In this document: positions 49,146-58,302 of the stretch, in pieces
Layout: every line of letters begins with the position of its first letter
Position numbering within the stretch: position 1 is the stretch's first letter
DNA from: Merdimonas sp963929015
GTDB lineage: Bacteria; Bacillota; Clostridia; Lachnospirales; Lachnospiraceae
Assembly (NCBI RefSeq): GCF_963929015.1
Contig: NZ_CAWVHE010000013.1
Location: 248,001 to 312,000 of the forward strand
Length of the DNA stretch: 64,000 nucleotides
Direction: 5' to 3'
Notes under the pieces: generated by a model
Database searches by the model: none
Told to the model about the DNA's origin: nothing
The model's input: only the letters and a program-made list of their open reading frames with translations
Made by a program: the position numbers and the translations under genes

Positions 49146-50454
49146 TCGTTTCTTCCTCGTCCTCTCTTAAAATATAAAGTCCCTGTATGACCGCAAACAT
49201 GATCAGTGTGCTAAGAAGAGAGCTGCCTCCGTAGCTTACCAGCGGAAGCGTTACTCCGGTGGAGGGTATAAATTTGGTTACACCGCCAATGGTAAGGAAC
49301 ACCTGGAAAATGTAACAGGTCCCAAGCCCCAGCGCCACCATCTTATAGAACATACTGTGAAGCTGCATGGCGATATTCAAAAACATCACATAACAGCTGA
49401 CACAGACCAGGATCATACACAACGCAAAGATGATCCCCAGCTCCTCGGCAATCGCAGAAAAAATAAAATCCTCCGCGGCCACCGGAATGGTGTCTGGTTC
49501 TCCCTGAAAAAGACCCATTCCAAACCAGCCGCCGGTGCCTATGGCAAAGAGGGACTGTGCTACCTGATATCCGCCGTTGTCATAAGCGGCGAACGGATCT
49601 TTCCATACCACCACACGGGTCCTTACATGTCCGAACAGATAATAAGCTGCCACCGAAGCCACTGCACCGGCGCCCAGGCCGGCAACCACATAAAGAGGCT
49701 GTCTGGTGGCCACATACAGCATCGCCAGATATACGATGAATATGATCAGCGCAGCTCCCAGATCTCTGGACACGACCAGGATCAGCACATGAAACGCAGC
49801 CACTGCGGTTGTGATCACTACATTGCGAAATTCCAGCGACTTCTTAAAACTGGCAGCCACAAAAAACACAAATATGATCTTTACAAGCTCGGAAGGCTGG
49901 ATGCTGATCCCGCCAACAGTAAATCCCAGCATGGCGCCGTTGGATACCTGCCCCACCACCAGAACGATCGCCAGTGAAAAGAGGCCGGCAGCCCCGTAAA
50001 AAGCCCGCCACTCCGACAGAAGCCGGAATTTGCGGATGATCACCGGCACCACCAGACTTAGAGCAATGGCTCCCGCCGCGATCACATACTGCTTTACTGC
50101 TTTCTCATAATCCAGACGGGTCAGCATGATCATGCCGATGCAAAGAAGCATACACATATTGTTTACAACCAGCCGGGATACCCGCGGATAAATATTCGTA
50201 TATAACAATATAGTAGCTCCAAAAAGTACCACTTGCATAAGATAGAATGCCAGCATCCGGAGATCCTCCGTCTGGAGAAACATCACCATAAACGCCACCA
50301 GATGAATGGCAAACATCAGCACATTCTGCTTGCGAAGCAGTCTTTTTTTTCTGTCTGGATCTGAAAATCCGAAAATGCTGAAGCACAGATAGGTATATAC
50401 TGTCATCAGCAGGATCATCAGATATTTTGATATTTCTACTATGATATTGACCAA
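48982..50454 (-). CDS. FtsW/RodA/SpoVE-family peptidoglycan glycosyltransferase
   Basis: 490 residues with about ten membrane helices. SEDS motifs visible: 'GGISIQPSELVKI', 'SRDLGAALIIFIVYL', 'IAEELGIIFALCMIL' and 'GVTLPLVSYGGSSLLST'. Polymerises lipid II into glycan, working with the cognate PBP encoded next. The long basic cytoplasmic tail (about 430-490) overlaps the start of pbpA. TTG start with AGGTG close upstream. RodA- or FtsW-like specificity is not decided. Confidence 0.93.
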   Translation of the reverse strand: MVNIIVEISKYLMILLMTVYTYLCFSIFGFSDPDRKKRLLRKQNVLMFAIHLVAFMVMFLQTEDLRMLAFYLMQVVLFGATILLYTNIYPRVSRLVVNNMCMLLCIGMIMLTRLDYEKAVKQYVIAAGAIALSLVVPVIIRKFRLLSEWRAFYGAAGLFSLAIVLVVGQVSNGAMLGFTVGGISIQPSELVKIIFVFFVAASFKKSLEFRNVVITTAVAAFHVLILVVSRDLGAALIIFIVYLAMLYVATRQPLYVVAGLGAGAVASVAAYYLFGHVRTRVVVWKDPFAAYDNGGYQVAQSLFAIGTGGWFGMGLFQGEPDTIPVAAEDFIFSAIAEELGIIFALCMILVCVSCYVMFLNIAMQLHSMFYKMVALGLGTCYIFQVFLTIGGVTKFIPSTGVTLPLVSYGGSSLLSTLIMFAVIQGLYILREDEEETIERKKKEKLRAAGSGQEASKKVRKAADVPERAKSSQHSRQKEIKRKAGKEQRIR

Positions 50455-50462
50455 TCTTTCAC

Positions 50463-52625
50463 CTACTTTACTCCCCTTTTAAAATGTCCTCTGGTAAATT
50501 CTGTTCCGGGCGTTTTTACCGCTTTCCCCCTCAGAAACGCATCCCTGCAGCTCCTCAGGACAGCCTCCATCTCCCGGGGCTGCTCCTGGGAAAAGTTCAT
50601 CCGGATCTCGCCCGGAGACAGCTCTTTTACCTGCTCTGCCAGATCTGCCAGAAATAACGGTGCAGAATTATATATGATATTATAACAATATTCACAGCAA
50701 TTTTTTACCGCAAATTTTTTCCGGTACCTGTCCTGAATCCAGGAATAGCCGGTTTTCTTACAACATCCTTTGGCTGTTTTCCGAATACAGTTTGCAGTTA
50801 CCATAACCGGCTGATATCCGTATACCGTGATCGCCTGCCCCCGGATCCCCAGTCTGGCAAGCTCTCTCTGATTGAGTTCTGCAGGCGCAGTTACCGTCCA
50901 AAGCCCTGCCTCCTTCAAAAGCTTACGACTCTTATGATTCCACACATATAGATTATAATCTCCCAGGATCGGTTTTGTATAGCCCTGGTTCCTAAGCCAC
51001 TCCAGACTTTCCAGATTCCGGATCAGTACGCCGTCAAACGCATCCAGAATCCCGGCGCAGCTTTTTTCAAATGTTTTCTTGATCTCTTCCCGGAAAATAT
51101 AGGGCATAGCCAGAAAATATTCCCGGTTCGGATCCCTGTCTTTCCATAACTTCCTCATTTCGGGCTCCGCTGCCAGGAGACTGTCTACATAGATCCTGGA
51201 GACATCCGGACAGGCGCAGGCCGTCCGAAACTGACCGGCAGATTCCACCGCTGCAGCAAGAAGCGGTCTTACGGTATCCTCCCCTTCCCGTTCAGCAGTC
51301 TGCTCCCATTTGCCGGTCTGTACCGGAAACGGTGCAGGATTTCCTGCGGATTGCGGCAGGCTGCGTCTGTAGTCCCGCAGGATCTCTTCTTTCAACCGTT
51401 CCAGTCCATTTCTCCGCAATTCGTTGAGCGCCTGCATCGGAAGAAAAAGTTCGCCCTCTGTCAGAACTTCCATCTGATCCATCTGAAATTCCGATCCGCC
51501 GGTCTTACGCATCTGAGTTTCGATCCGCGCTGCGTCCAGAGGCTGCTTCTTTGCCGGTTCCGGCACAGGTCCTTCGCAGGAAATGCGGACCTTTCCCCTC
51601 TCCAGAATCAGTGTAGCAGGTTTTTCCGGAGAAAATATGAATTTCCCATTAATTTTTTCTTGCTTTTTTAATTCCGGAAGGCTGCCTGCCCCTTCTTCTC
51701 TTATTTCCGGCGGCCGTTTCAGAGAAATCATCTGCTTTCCATTGTGCTGCCGGTAATATCCTTCTGTATAGCCCCTTCGCTGATATGCTCCGTAAAGGCT
51801 CTCCCGGTCTTCCTCTGTCACCTGACAAACGCCGCCTTCCAGGTACAGGCTGGAGTATCGCCGGTAGATTTCCACTGTCTGCCAGACATACTCCGGCTTT
51901 TTCATCCTTCCTTCTATTTTAAAGGAATCGATTCCCGCTTCCAGAAGTTCCGGAAGCATATCAATGGTACACAGATCTTTCAGGCTCATAAGATCTTCCG
52001 GTTGTCCCGCGCCAGCGCGGTAGGGCAGACGGCAGGGCTGGGCGCATTGTCCCCGGTTGCCGCTCCTTCCGCCGATCATGCTGCTTAAGAGACACTGTCC
52101 GGAATAGCAATAACAGAGCGCGCCATGGACAAAACACTCTACCTCAAGCCCGGTCTGCGTTTTGATATCCCGGATCTCCCTAAGAGACAGTTCTCTTGCC
52201 GGCACCACCCGCACATATCCCTGCTGTTCCAGAAATGTTGCGCCTTCCACTCCGGTTATGGTCATCTGCGTGCTGGCATGAAGCTCAAGTCCCGGAAACT
52301 CTTCCCGGATCAGGCTGCCTGCCCCCAGATCCTGCACGATCACCCCGTCCAGCCCCTGCCGGTAATAGGGCATCAGAAACTCCCGGAAGCTTTCCAGTTC
52401 CGATTCCTTCACCAGAGTATTCACAGTCAGATACATCTTCCGTCCGTGGAGATGCACATAATCCAGAGCGTCCAGAAGTTCCTTTTCCTGAAAATTATCC
52501 GCGTAAGCTCTGGCGCCAAATCTGCTGCCGCCTGCATAGACTGCGTCCGCGCCGGCACAGACTGCCGCCTTCAGACATTCAAACGACCCTGCCGGGGCCA
52601 GGATTTCCACATCGCGTTTTCTCAT
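50463..52625 (-). CDS. U32-family peptidase with DUF3656 (RlhA-like)
   Basis: 720 residues from ATG 52625 (AAGGAGAGG upstream). N-terminal U32 TIM-barrel 'EILAPAGSFECLKAAVCAGADAVY', the family cysteine region 'CFVHGALCYCYSGQCLLSS' and 'NRGQCAQPC', and a DUF3656 insert (about 360-450). U32 proteins with DUF3656 include RlhA, which hydroxylates C2501 of 23S rRNA with an Fe-S cluster. Despite the name, protease activity is doubtful. Confidence 0.88.
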   Translation of the reverse strand: MRKRDVEILAPAGSFECLKAAVCAGADAVYAGGSRFGARAYADNFQEKELLDALDYVHLHGRKMYLTVNTLVKESELESFREFLMPYYRQGLDGVIVQDLGAGSLIREEFPGLELHASTQMTITGVEGATFLEQQGYVRVVPARELSLREIRDIKTQTGLEVECFVHGALCYCYSGQCLLSSMIGGRSGNRGQCAQPCRLPYRAGAGQPEDLMSLKDLCTIDMLPELLEAGIDSFKIEGRMKKPEYVWQTVEIYRRYSSLYLEGGVCQVTEEDRESLYGAYQRRGYTEGYYRQHNGKQMISLKRPPEIREEGAGSLPELKKQEKINGKFIFSPEKPATLILERGKVRISCEGPVPEPAKKQPLDAARIETQMRKTGGSEFQMDQMEVLTEGELFLPMQALNELRRNGLERLKEEILRDYRRSLPQSAGNPAPFPVQTGKWEQTAEREGEDTVRPLLAAAVESAGQFRTACACPDVSRIYVDSLLAAEPEMRKLWKDRDPNREYFLAMPYIFREEIKKTFEKSCAGILDAFDGVLIRNLESLEWLRNQGYTKPILGDYNLYVWNHKSRKLLKEAGLWTVTAPAELNQRELARLGIRGQAITVYGYQPVMVTANCIRKTAKGCCKKTGYSWIQDRYRKKFAVKNCCEYCYNIIYNSAPLFLADLAEQVKELSPGEIRMNFSQEQPREMEAVLRSCRDAFLRGKAVKTPGTEFTRGHFKRGVK

Positions 52626-52662
52626 ATCCTCTCCTTGTATCTCCCTAAGCGCTTCATAAAAA

Positions 52663-52682
52663 AGGCTGTCCAAAGACAGCCT
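52663..52682 (-). terminator. Terminator at end of zapA
   Basis: AGGCTGTC-CAAA-GACAGCCT stem; minus strand runs into TTTTTTATG. The zapA stop codon is part of the stem, 38 bases before the U32 start. Confidence 0.8.
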
Positions 52683-53094
52683 ATTTTTTACGGTTATTCT
52701 TGATCTCTGTTTCCAGCTGGACAATTTTCATCTGCAGGTCTTTGTTTTCTTCTTTTAACTTGTCCATCGCCTTTTCTGCATTTTCCAGCTTGATCTGTAC
52801 GGATATCAGCTCGTGCTTCAGGTCGTACATCTCTTTATCCTTCGTCTCGATATCGCTCTCCAGGGTGCCTCCCTGCTTCTTTGCCTTGAAGTAGTCGTCG
52901 GCGATATTCAGTGCAAGCAGGATGCTTCGGGTCTCCGCGCTCTGCTTACGGTATCCTTCGCTGCTGGTACATTCTTCGATTTTATGATTGAGGTAAGTAG
53001 ACACCTTCTGCAGATACTCTTCGCTTTCAAATCCGCTAAGCGTAAATACCTTCCCCCCGATCAGTACTTCCGTGTAGTTTTTTGATGATGCCAT
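52681..53094 (-). CDS. zapA: Cell division protein ZapA
   Basis: 137 residues. ZapA head 'NYTEVLIGGKVFTLSGFESEEYLQKVSTYLN', then a coiled coil (about 70-130). It bundles FtsZ filaments at the division site. Longer C-terminal coiled coil than the Bacillus protein. Followed by a terminator. Confidence 0.92.
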   Translation of the reverse strand: MASSKNYTEVLIGGKVFTLSGFESEEYLQKVSTYLNHKIEECTSSEGYRKQSAETRSILLALNIADDYFKAKKQGGTLESDIETKDKEMYDLKHELISVQIKLENAEKAMDKLKEENKDLQMKIVQLETEIKNNRKK

Positions 53095-53159
53095 GAATAG
53101 CCTCCTCGAACTTTCGTAATCTTGTTACCTATTATAAACTAAAGTTTCACAAAAACCAA

Positions 53160-54167
53160 CTATTTTTCTTCTTTTTCCCGTGAAATTCCAAGATGACTCC
53201 ACGCGTGCTCTGTAACCACCCGTCCTCTGGGGGTCCGCTGAATGAATCCGTTCTTCAGAAGATAGGGTTCCAGAACATCCTCGATGGTGCCTGCGTCCTC
53301 CCCCAGGGCGGCCGCCAGCGTGTCAAGTCCCACCGGCCCTCCGTCAAACCTCTCGATCATGGCAAGAAGAAGTTCCCGGTCTGTCTGATCCAGTCCTTCT
53401 TTATCTACATCCAGAAGATCCAGCGCATAGTCGGCCACTTCCCGGGTGATATAGCCGTCAAACTTCACCTGCGCGAAGTCTCTTACCCGCTTCAGAAGAC
53501 GGTTTGCAAGCCTTGGCGTTCCTCTGGATCGTTTTGCCAGGCTGACTGCTCCGCTGTCATCAATCCCGACGTCCAGCACTTCTGCCGACCTTAGGATAAT
53601 AGTCTTCAGTTCGGCCACTGTATAATACTCCATCCGGTTTACCACCCCAAACCGGTCCCGCAAAGGGGCGGTCAGCATCCCGGCCCTGGTGGTAGCTCCC
53701 ACCAGCGTAAATTTCGGCAGTTCCAGCCGGATCGAGCGGGCGCCTGCCCCCTTCCCGATCATAATATCAATGGCATAGTCTTCCATCGCCGGATAAAGCA
53801 CTTCCTCCACCTGCCGGTTCAGCCTGTGGATCTCATCTACAAAGAGCACGTCCCCTTCCTGAAGATTATTAAGGATTGCCGCCATCTCCCCGGGCTTTTC
53901 AATCGCCGGTCCGGAAGTGATCTTCATGTTGACGTTCATCTCATTGGCAATGATCCCGGCAAGCGTGGTCTTTCCAAGTCCCGGCGGTCCATAGAACAGC
54001 ACATGATCCAGCACTTCGCTTCGCGCTTTTGCGGCTTCAATATAGATTTTCAGAGTTTCTTTTATCTTTTCCTGCCCTACATAATCCTCCAAAAGCTGAG
54101 GCCGCAGGTGGTTTTCGATCTTGAGATCTTCTTCCAGATTTTCTGTCGTTATGATTCTTCTGTTCAT
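53160..54167 (-). CDS. ruvB: Holliday-junction helicase RuvB
   Basis: 335 residues. Walker A 'GPPGLGKTTLAGI' (around 61), Walker B 'VLFVDEIHRL', sensor 'GATTRAG', and C-terminal winged helix ending 'RTPRGRVVTEHAW'. The RuvB hexamer drives branch migration with RuvA. 14 bases after ruvA. Confidence 0.98.
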   Translation of the reverse strand: MNRRIITTENLEEDLKIENHLRPQLLEDYVGQEKIKETLKIYIEAAKARSEVLDHVLFYGPPGLGKTTLAGIIANEMNVNMKITSGPAIEKPGEMAAILNNLQEGDVLFVDEIHRLNRQVEEVLYPAMEDYAIDIMIGKGAGARSIRLELPKFTLVGATTRAGMLTAPLRDRFGVVNRMEYYTVAELKTIILRSAEVLDVGIDDSGAVSLAKRSRGTPRLANRLLKRVRDFAQVKFDGYITREVADYALDLLDVDKEGLDQTDRELLLAMIERFDGGPVGLDTLAAALGEDAGTIEDVLEPYLLKNGFIQRTPRGRVVTEHAWSHLGISREKEEK

Positions 54168-54181
54168 ACCCGCTCCTTATG

Positions 54182-54796
54182 TTAAAACACCATATATTTC
54201 AGCGCCTGCTTTAAGACTTCTTCTGCTTCCATGCCGTCCCGCCACTCTACCTGCCGGACCGCTTTGAGCGCTTCCGTACTTCCATAGCCAAGAGCTGTGA
54301 GGGCCTGCACTGCGTCGTTCCTTACTTCACTCATGCCTGCATGTTCCCCGGAAGGCATCTCTTCCATCTGCACGGCATGCTCCAGGGCGTCCTCCAGATG
54401 CAGCTTGTCCTTTAACTCCAGGATCAGCTTTTCCGCCGTCTTTTTTCCGATCCCCGGCGCCGCTGCTATGGCTTTTGCATCCCCTGCCATCACGGCAAAG
54501 CGCAGATCGTCCGGTGAAAGCGCAGAAAGGATCCCAAGCCCTCCTTTGGGTCCGATCCCGCTGACGCCGATCAGCAGCCGAAACACCTGAAGCGCATCCC
54601 TGGTCAGAAATCCATAGAGCTTCATTGCATCCTCTTTTACACTGAAATATGTATGGATCTTTACCTCATTTCCGACCCCCGGAAGTCTCCCCATATCCTG
54701 ACCGGACATAAAGATCCCGTATCCTACGCCTCCTACGTCAACAATCACCTTATCTTCCTCAAAATCCGCAAGGGTACCCCTGATATATGAAATCAT
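54182..54796 (-). CDS. ruvA: Holliday-junction binding protein RuvA
   Basis: 204 residues. OB fold start 'MISYIRGTLADFEEDKVIVDVGGVGYGIF', helix-hairpin-helix pair 'LIGVSGIGPKGGLGIL' and 'AAPGIGKKTAEKLILELKD', and the C-terminal RuvB-binding domain. AGGAGG precedes the ATG. Confidence 0.97.
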   Translation of the reverse strand: MISYIRGTLADFEEDKVIVDVGGVGYGIFMSGQDMGRLPGVGNEVKIHTYFSVKEDAMKLYGFLTRDALQVFRLLIGVSGIGPKGGLGILSALSPDDLRFAVMAGDAKAIAAAPGIGKKTAEKLILELKDKLHLEDALEHAVQMEEMPSGEHAGMSEVRNDAVQALTALGYGSTEALKAVRQVEWRDGMEAEEVLKQALKYMVF

Positions 54797-54804
54797 AACG
54801 CCTC

Positions 54805-55296
54805 CTAAAAATGAATATTCCCCAGTCTTTTCAGTACTTCCGCAGAAACGGCTCCGATCAGGAATCCCGTGATCAGGCCTGCGATCAGAAGCACCGGCAG
54901 ATAATACATAACGCTGTATGTCTCTACCACCAGCATGGCCACCGCAAGCTGGCCGATATTGTGAAAAACTCCCCCGGCCACACTGACGCCCATCACACTA
55001 AAGCCCCCCTGTTTTTTCAGAAGGGCCATTACCGACAGGCTCAAAAGACCTCCGGCAAGACTATACAGAATGCTGAAATAATTCCCGAACAGAAAACCGG
55101 ATACCAGTACCCGCACCACGGACAGAAGATACGTCTCTTTCAGCTCCATTTTGTAGAGCGCCGTCACGATGATGAGATTGGCAACTCCCAGTTTCACACC
55201 GGGAATCCCGAACTGAAAAGGGATCAGCGATTCGATGTAACTGAATATCAGCGCCAGCGCGGTAAACACGCCGAAAAACGCCACCTTACTTTTCAA
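54805..55296 (-). CDS. Gx transporter family membrane protein (Hpre_diP_synt_I)
   Basis: 163 residues, about five membrane helices. 'FSYIESLIPFQFGIPGVKLGVANLIIV' is characteristic for this family, once called heptaprenyl diphosphate synthase component I, now thought an ECF-like transport module. TTG 55296 with GGAGG upstream. It is paired with the NusG-domain-II protein and close to apbE and rnf, a grouping common in anaerobes. Confidence 0.82.
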   Translation of the reverse strand: MKSKVAFFGVFTALALIFSYIESLIPFQFGIPGVKLGVANLIIVTALYKMELKETYLLSVVRVLVSGFLFGNYFSILYSLAGGLLSLSVMALLKKQGGFSVMGVSVAGGVFHNIGQLAVAMLVVETYSVMYYLPVLLIAGLITGFLIGAVSAEVLKRLGNIHF

Positions 55297-55308
55297 GCTT
55301 CTTCCTCC

Positions 55309-55680
55309 CTAATTCGTCACTGCGTCCAGTTCGCTGCTCTCAGCGCTTTCCACCTGGACAACCACCTTGTTTGGAAGGCAGATAATGCTTTCTCCCCTAA
55401 GGGAAACCGCTCTCTGGTTGACGCACAGCTGATCCGGGCAGTCCGCCTGTATCATATCTGCTTCTCCGTTTTTGATCTGCAGGACATTGGTGCCCCCGTT
55501 GATCTCTATCTCCTGATCTTCTGCAAGGCTGTAGGTTCCTTTCAGTTCTCCGTCCACCTTTACGATAACCCTTCCGGCTCCTCCGCCTCCGATGACCAGA
55601 TGCGCCGCGGCAGCCAGAGCCGCCACGCAGGCAATGATGACGATCAGCATTTTATCTTTTTTCTGCAAATTAATTTTCAT
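55309..55680 (-). CDS. NusG domain II-containing exported protein
   Basis: 123 residues. N-terminal membrane anchor (about 11-32) and an outer NusG-II fold with 'ADCPDQLCVNQ' (two Cys) and 'SIICLPNKVVVQVE'. Not a transcription factor; these small proteins occur near apbE/Rnf and Gx transporters and may act in flavin or redox processes at the membrane (inferred). Its promoter overlaps that of apbE back to back. Confidence 0.85.
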   Translation of the reverse strand: MKINLQKKDKMLIVIIACVAALAAAAHLVIGGGGAGRVIVKVDGELKGTYSLAEDQEIEINGGTNVLQIKNGEADMIQADCPDQLCVNQRAVSLRGESIICLPNKVVVQVESAESSELDAVTN

Positions 55681-55710
55681 GATCCCTTACCCCATTTTTT
55701 CCTAGCCCCT

Positions 55711-55739
55711 ATTTTAACACAACAAATCTTTGCCATCAA
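55711..55739 (-). promoter_or_regulatory. Promoter of NusG-II / Gx / ruvAB unit
   Basis: Minus strand -35 TTGATG (55739-55734), 17-base spacer, -10 TAAAAT (55716-55711). Its -35 overlaps the apbE -35. Confidence 0.65.
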
Positions 55740-55758
55740 CTATCTGTCATGCTATAAT
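55730..55758 (+). promoter_or_regulatory. Promoter of apbE
   Basis: -35 TTGCCA (55730-55735), 17-base spacer, -10 TATAAT (55753-55758). Shares bases with the divergent promoter. Confidence 0.8.
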
Positions 55759-55792
55759 AGCAATGATTAAAATAGAAATATGAGGTGTAACT

Positions 55793-56779
55793 ATGAGATA
55801 TCAAAGAATAACGGCTCTTTTTGCCGCCTGCGCCATCACCCTTTGCAGCTGTTTAGGCTGCTCTTCCAAAAGGGACCAGGTTTATACAGACACCCTGTTT
55901 GACACAGTGGTCAATATCCGGATCTACGATGCCGCAGACGAATCTGTCCTGAAGGGCTGCGAGGATCTCTGTAAAAAATATGACGCCATGTTCTCAAAGA
56001 CTTCCGAAAGCAGCGAGATCGCAAAAATCAATCAGGCAGGGGGCGCCCCAGTAGAAGTCTCAGACGAGACGATCAAACTGATCGAAAAAGGAATCTACTA
56101 CAGTGAAATGTCTGGCGGCGCCTTTGACATCACCATCGGCTCTGTTTCAGATCTTTGGGACTTTAAAGCTGAAACCCCGGCTGTTCCCGATGCTGCGGCA
56201 ATCGCCAGCGCCGTCAGCCATGTGAATTATAAAAACATCCAGATCCGGGACAACACCGTCCGCCTTTTGGATCCCTACGCAAAGATTGATGTAGGCGCGA
56301 TCGCCAAAGGCTATATCGCGGACAGAGTCCGGGACTATCTGGAAGAAGAAGGCGTCCGAAGCGCCATGATCGACCTGGGCGGGAACATCATCGCCATGGG
56401 GACGAAGCCGGACGGTTCCGACTACAACATCGGCATCCAGAAGCCTTTTGATGAAAGCGGCACTCCCATTACTTCAGTAAAAGTTTCCGACAAGTCCATC
56501 GTGACTTCCGGGATCTACCAGCGGTATTTTGAACAGAACGACAAAATCTATCATCACATTCTGGATCCAGCCACCGGATCCCCCTGCGAAAACAATCTTT
56601 ACAGCGTCACCATTATCACCGACTCTTCGCTGACTGCAGACGCTCTTAGCACTACCTGTTTTCTGCTGGGATATGAAAAAGGAATGAATCTCATCAACCA
56701 GCTGGACAATGTGGACGCTGTGTTTATCACCAACGACAATAAATTGCATTATTCCAAAAATTTTCAACACAAACAATAA
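55793..56779 (+). CDS. apbE: FAD:protein FMN transferase (ApbE), lipoprotein
   Basis: 328 residues. A lipoprotein-type signal ('ITLCSCLGCSS') anchors it outside the membrane. The ApbE fold shows 'YDAMFSKTSESSEIAKIN', 'GAFDITIGSVSDLW', 'KIDVGAIAKGYIAD', 'DLGGNIIAMG' and 'TSGIYQRYF'. It attaches FMN through phosphoester bonds to Thr of RnfG and RnfD, encoded by the convergent operon. Good promoter and GAGGTG ribosome site. Confidence 0.95.
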   Translation: MRYQRITALFAACAITLCSCLGCSSKRDQVYTDTLFDTVVNIRIYDAADESVLKGCEDLCKKYDAMFSKTSESSEIAKINQAGGAPVEVSDETIKLIEKGIYYSEMSGGAFDITIGSVSDLWDFKAETPAVPDAAAIASAVSHVNYKNIQIRDNTVRLLDPYAKIDVGAIAKGYIADRVRDYLEEEGVRSAMIDLGGNIIAMGTKPDGSDYNIGIQKPFDESGTPITSVKVSDKSIVTSGIYQRYFEQNDKIYHHILDPATGSPCENNLYSVTIITDSSLTADALSTTCFLLGYEKGMNLINQLDNVDAVFITNDNKLHYSKNFQHKQ

Positions 56780-56800
56780 ATCTGTGTTATAATAAAAAAC

Positions 56801-56871
56801 AAGAGACATCCCGGATCATAGTAAAAATAAAAGGTACTTTATTCTCTCACCTATGAAAAAGGATGTCTCTT
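56801..56871. terminator. Bidirectional terminator between apbE and rnfB
   Basis: AAGAGACATCC (56801-56811) and GGATGTCTCTT (56861-56871) form an 11-bp stem around a 49-base loop. T-rich runs lie outside both arms (TTTTTT near 56880 on plus, TTTTTT on minus before 56800). Confidence 0.6.
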
Positions 56872-56910
56872 TTCTTGTCTTTTTTATCTCATTTCTGTCA
56901 GAAGCTTTCG

Positions 56911-57702
56911 TTACAGAATGATCTTCTTCGGACACTTTTCAGCGCAGGCGCCGCATCCGGTACATTTCTCTGGATCGATATGTGCAATATTATCTACTAC
57001 TTTAACTGCGTCAAACTGGCAGACTTTCTCGCACATCTTACACCCGATACACCCTACGGAGCAGACGCTCATTACATCTTTGCCCTTATCTTTGGAGCTG
57101 CACTGTACCAGATGTTTCTGCTCATAAGGTACCAGCTCGATCAGATGTCTCGGGCAGACGTCGATACATTTGCCGCAGGCCTTGCAGGCGTCCTTATCTA
57201 CAACTGCCACGCCGTCCACTACATGGATGGCATCAAACTGACAGGCCTGTACGCAGGAGCCTTCGCCAAGGCAGCCGTATTTACAGCCTTTGGGACCGTT
57301 GGTCTGCATCATATTGATCATGATACAGTCATGAAGCCCTTCGTACTCATAGGTCTGTTTTGCCACTTCGCAGGTTCCGGCACATTTGACAAATGCCACT
57401 TCTTTTACCTGTTCTCCGGCGTCAACGCCCATAATCTCTCCAACCTTTGCCGCTACCGGCGCTCCGCCTACCGGGCAGGCGTTCACCGGCGCTTCTCCGG
57501 CCGCGATGGCAGCCGCCAGACCGGAACATCCCGGATAGCCGCAGCCGCCACAGTTATTTCCCGGCAGCACGCCCAGGATCTGTTCTTCTCTTTCATCAAT
57601 TTCTACCGCAAACTTCTTGTCTGCAAGTCCGAGGAAAATACCGATGAATAATCCGGTACCGCCTACAATGACTGCGGCAAGAATAATACCTGTTATACTC
57701 AT
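56911..57702 (-). CDS. rnfB: Rnf complex subunit B (electron-transfer ferredoxin subunit)
   Basis: 263 residues. N-terminal helix, then a 'NNCGGCGYPGCSGLA' cluster motif, a middle region with extra cysteines, and three ferredoxin-type motifs ('CKACGKCIDVCP', 'CIGCKMCEKVCQ', 'CTGCGACAEKCP'). It accepts electrons from reduced ferredoxin on the cytoplasmic side. Last gene of rnfCDGEAB. Confidence 0.95.
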   Translation of the reverse strand: MSITGIILAAVIVGGTGLFIGIFLGLADKKFAVEIDEREEQILGVLPGNNCGGCGYPGCSGLAAAIAAGEAPVNACPVGGAPVAAKVGEIMGVDAGEQVKEVAFVKCAGTCEVAKQTYEYEGLHDCIMINMMQTNGPKGCKYGCLGEGSCVQACQFDAIHVVDGVAVVDKDACKACGKCIDVCPRHLIELVPYEQKHLVQCSSKDKGKDVMSVCSVGCIGCKMCEKVCQFDAVKVVDNIAHIDPEKCTGCGACAEKCPKKIIL

Positions 57703-57715
57703 ACTTCTCTTCCTC

Positions 57716-58291
57716 CTATATCAGTCCGGAGAATCCAAAGAACGCGATCGCCATCAGTGTGGATGTTAAAAGCACGATCGGGATTCCTTTAAAGGACTCC
57801 GGGATGTCATTGTATTCCATTTTCTCACGGATGCCTGCCAGCAGCACGATAGCGATCAGATAGCCGACGCCTGTGGCAAATCCGTTTACCACGCTCTCCA
57901 GGATGTTGTATTCATCCTGCACGTTGTTCAGCGCCACGCCAAGCACCGCGCAGTTGGTGGTGATCAGCGGCAGATAAACGCCCAGCGCATTGTAAAGAGA
58001 CGGAACAAACTTTTTCAGGAACATTTCTACGATCTGTACCAGGGCCGCGATGACCAGGATAAATACGATCGTATTCAGATAATCAAATCCCAGTGGCTGT
58101 AAAATAAACTGATATAACAGTCCGGCCACCAGGGATGCCAGCGTGATAACGAAGATAACCGCTCCGCCCATTCCAACGGCGGTCTCTGTCTTTTTGGATA
58201 CGCCAAGGAAGGAACAGATTCCGAGGAACTGGCTGAGCACGACATTACTTACAAGTGCAGAACCGACTGCAATTAAAATCAAATCTCCCAT
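57716..58291 (-). CDS. rnfA: Rnf complex subunit A
   Basis: 191 residues, six membrane helices. 'LSQFLGICSFLGVSKK' and 'TTNCAVLGVAL' contain the conserved membrane cysteines that hold a Fe-S cluster with RnfE. Part of the ferredoxin:NAD oxidoreductase ion pump. Confidence 0.95.
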   Translation of the reverse strand: MGDLILIAVGSALVSNVVLSQFLGICSFLGVSKKTETAVGMGGAVIFVITLASLVAGLLYQFILQPLGFDYLNTIVFILVIAALVQIVEMFLKKFVPSLYNALGVYLPLITTNCAVLGVALNNVQDEYNILESVVNGFATGVGYLIAIVLLAGIREKMEYNDIPESFKGIPIVLLTSTLMAIAFFGFSGLI

Positions 58292-58302
58292 TTTTCCTCC
58301 TC

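Noticed and set aside
55309..55680. NusG-domain-II protein considered as a third NusG antiterminator
   Set aside because: It has a membrane anchor and lacks the NGN domain; this family is exported and not a transcription factor.
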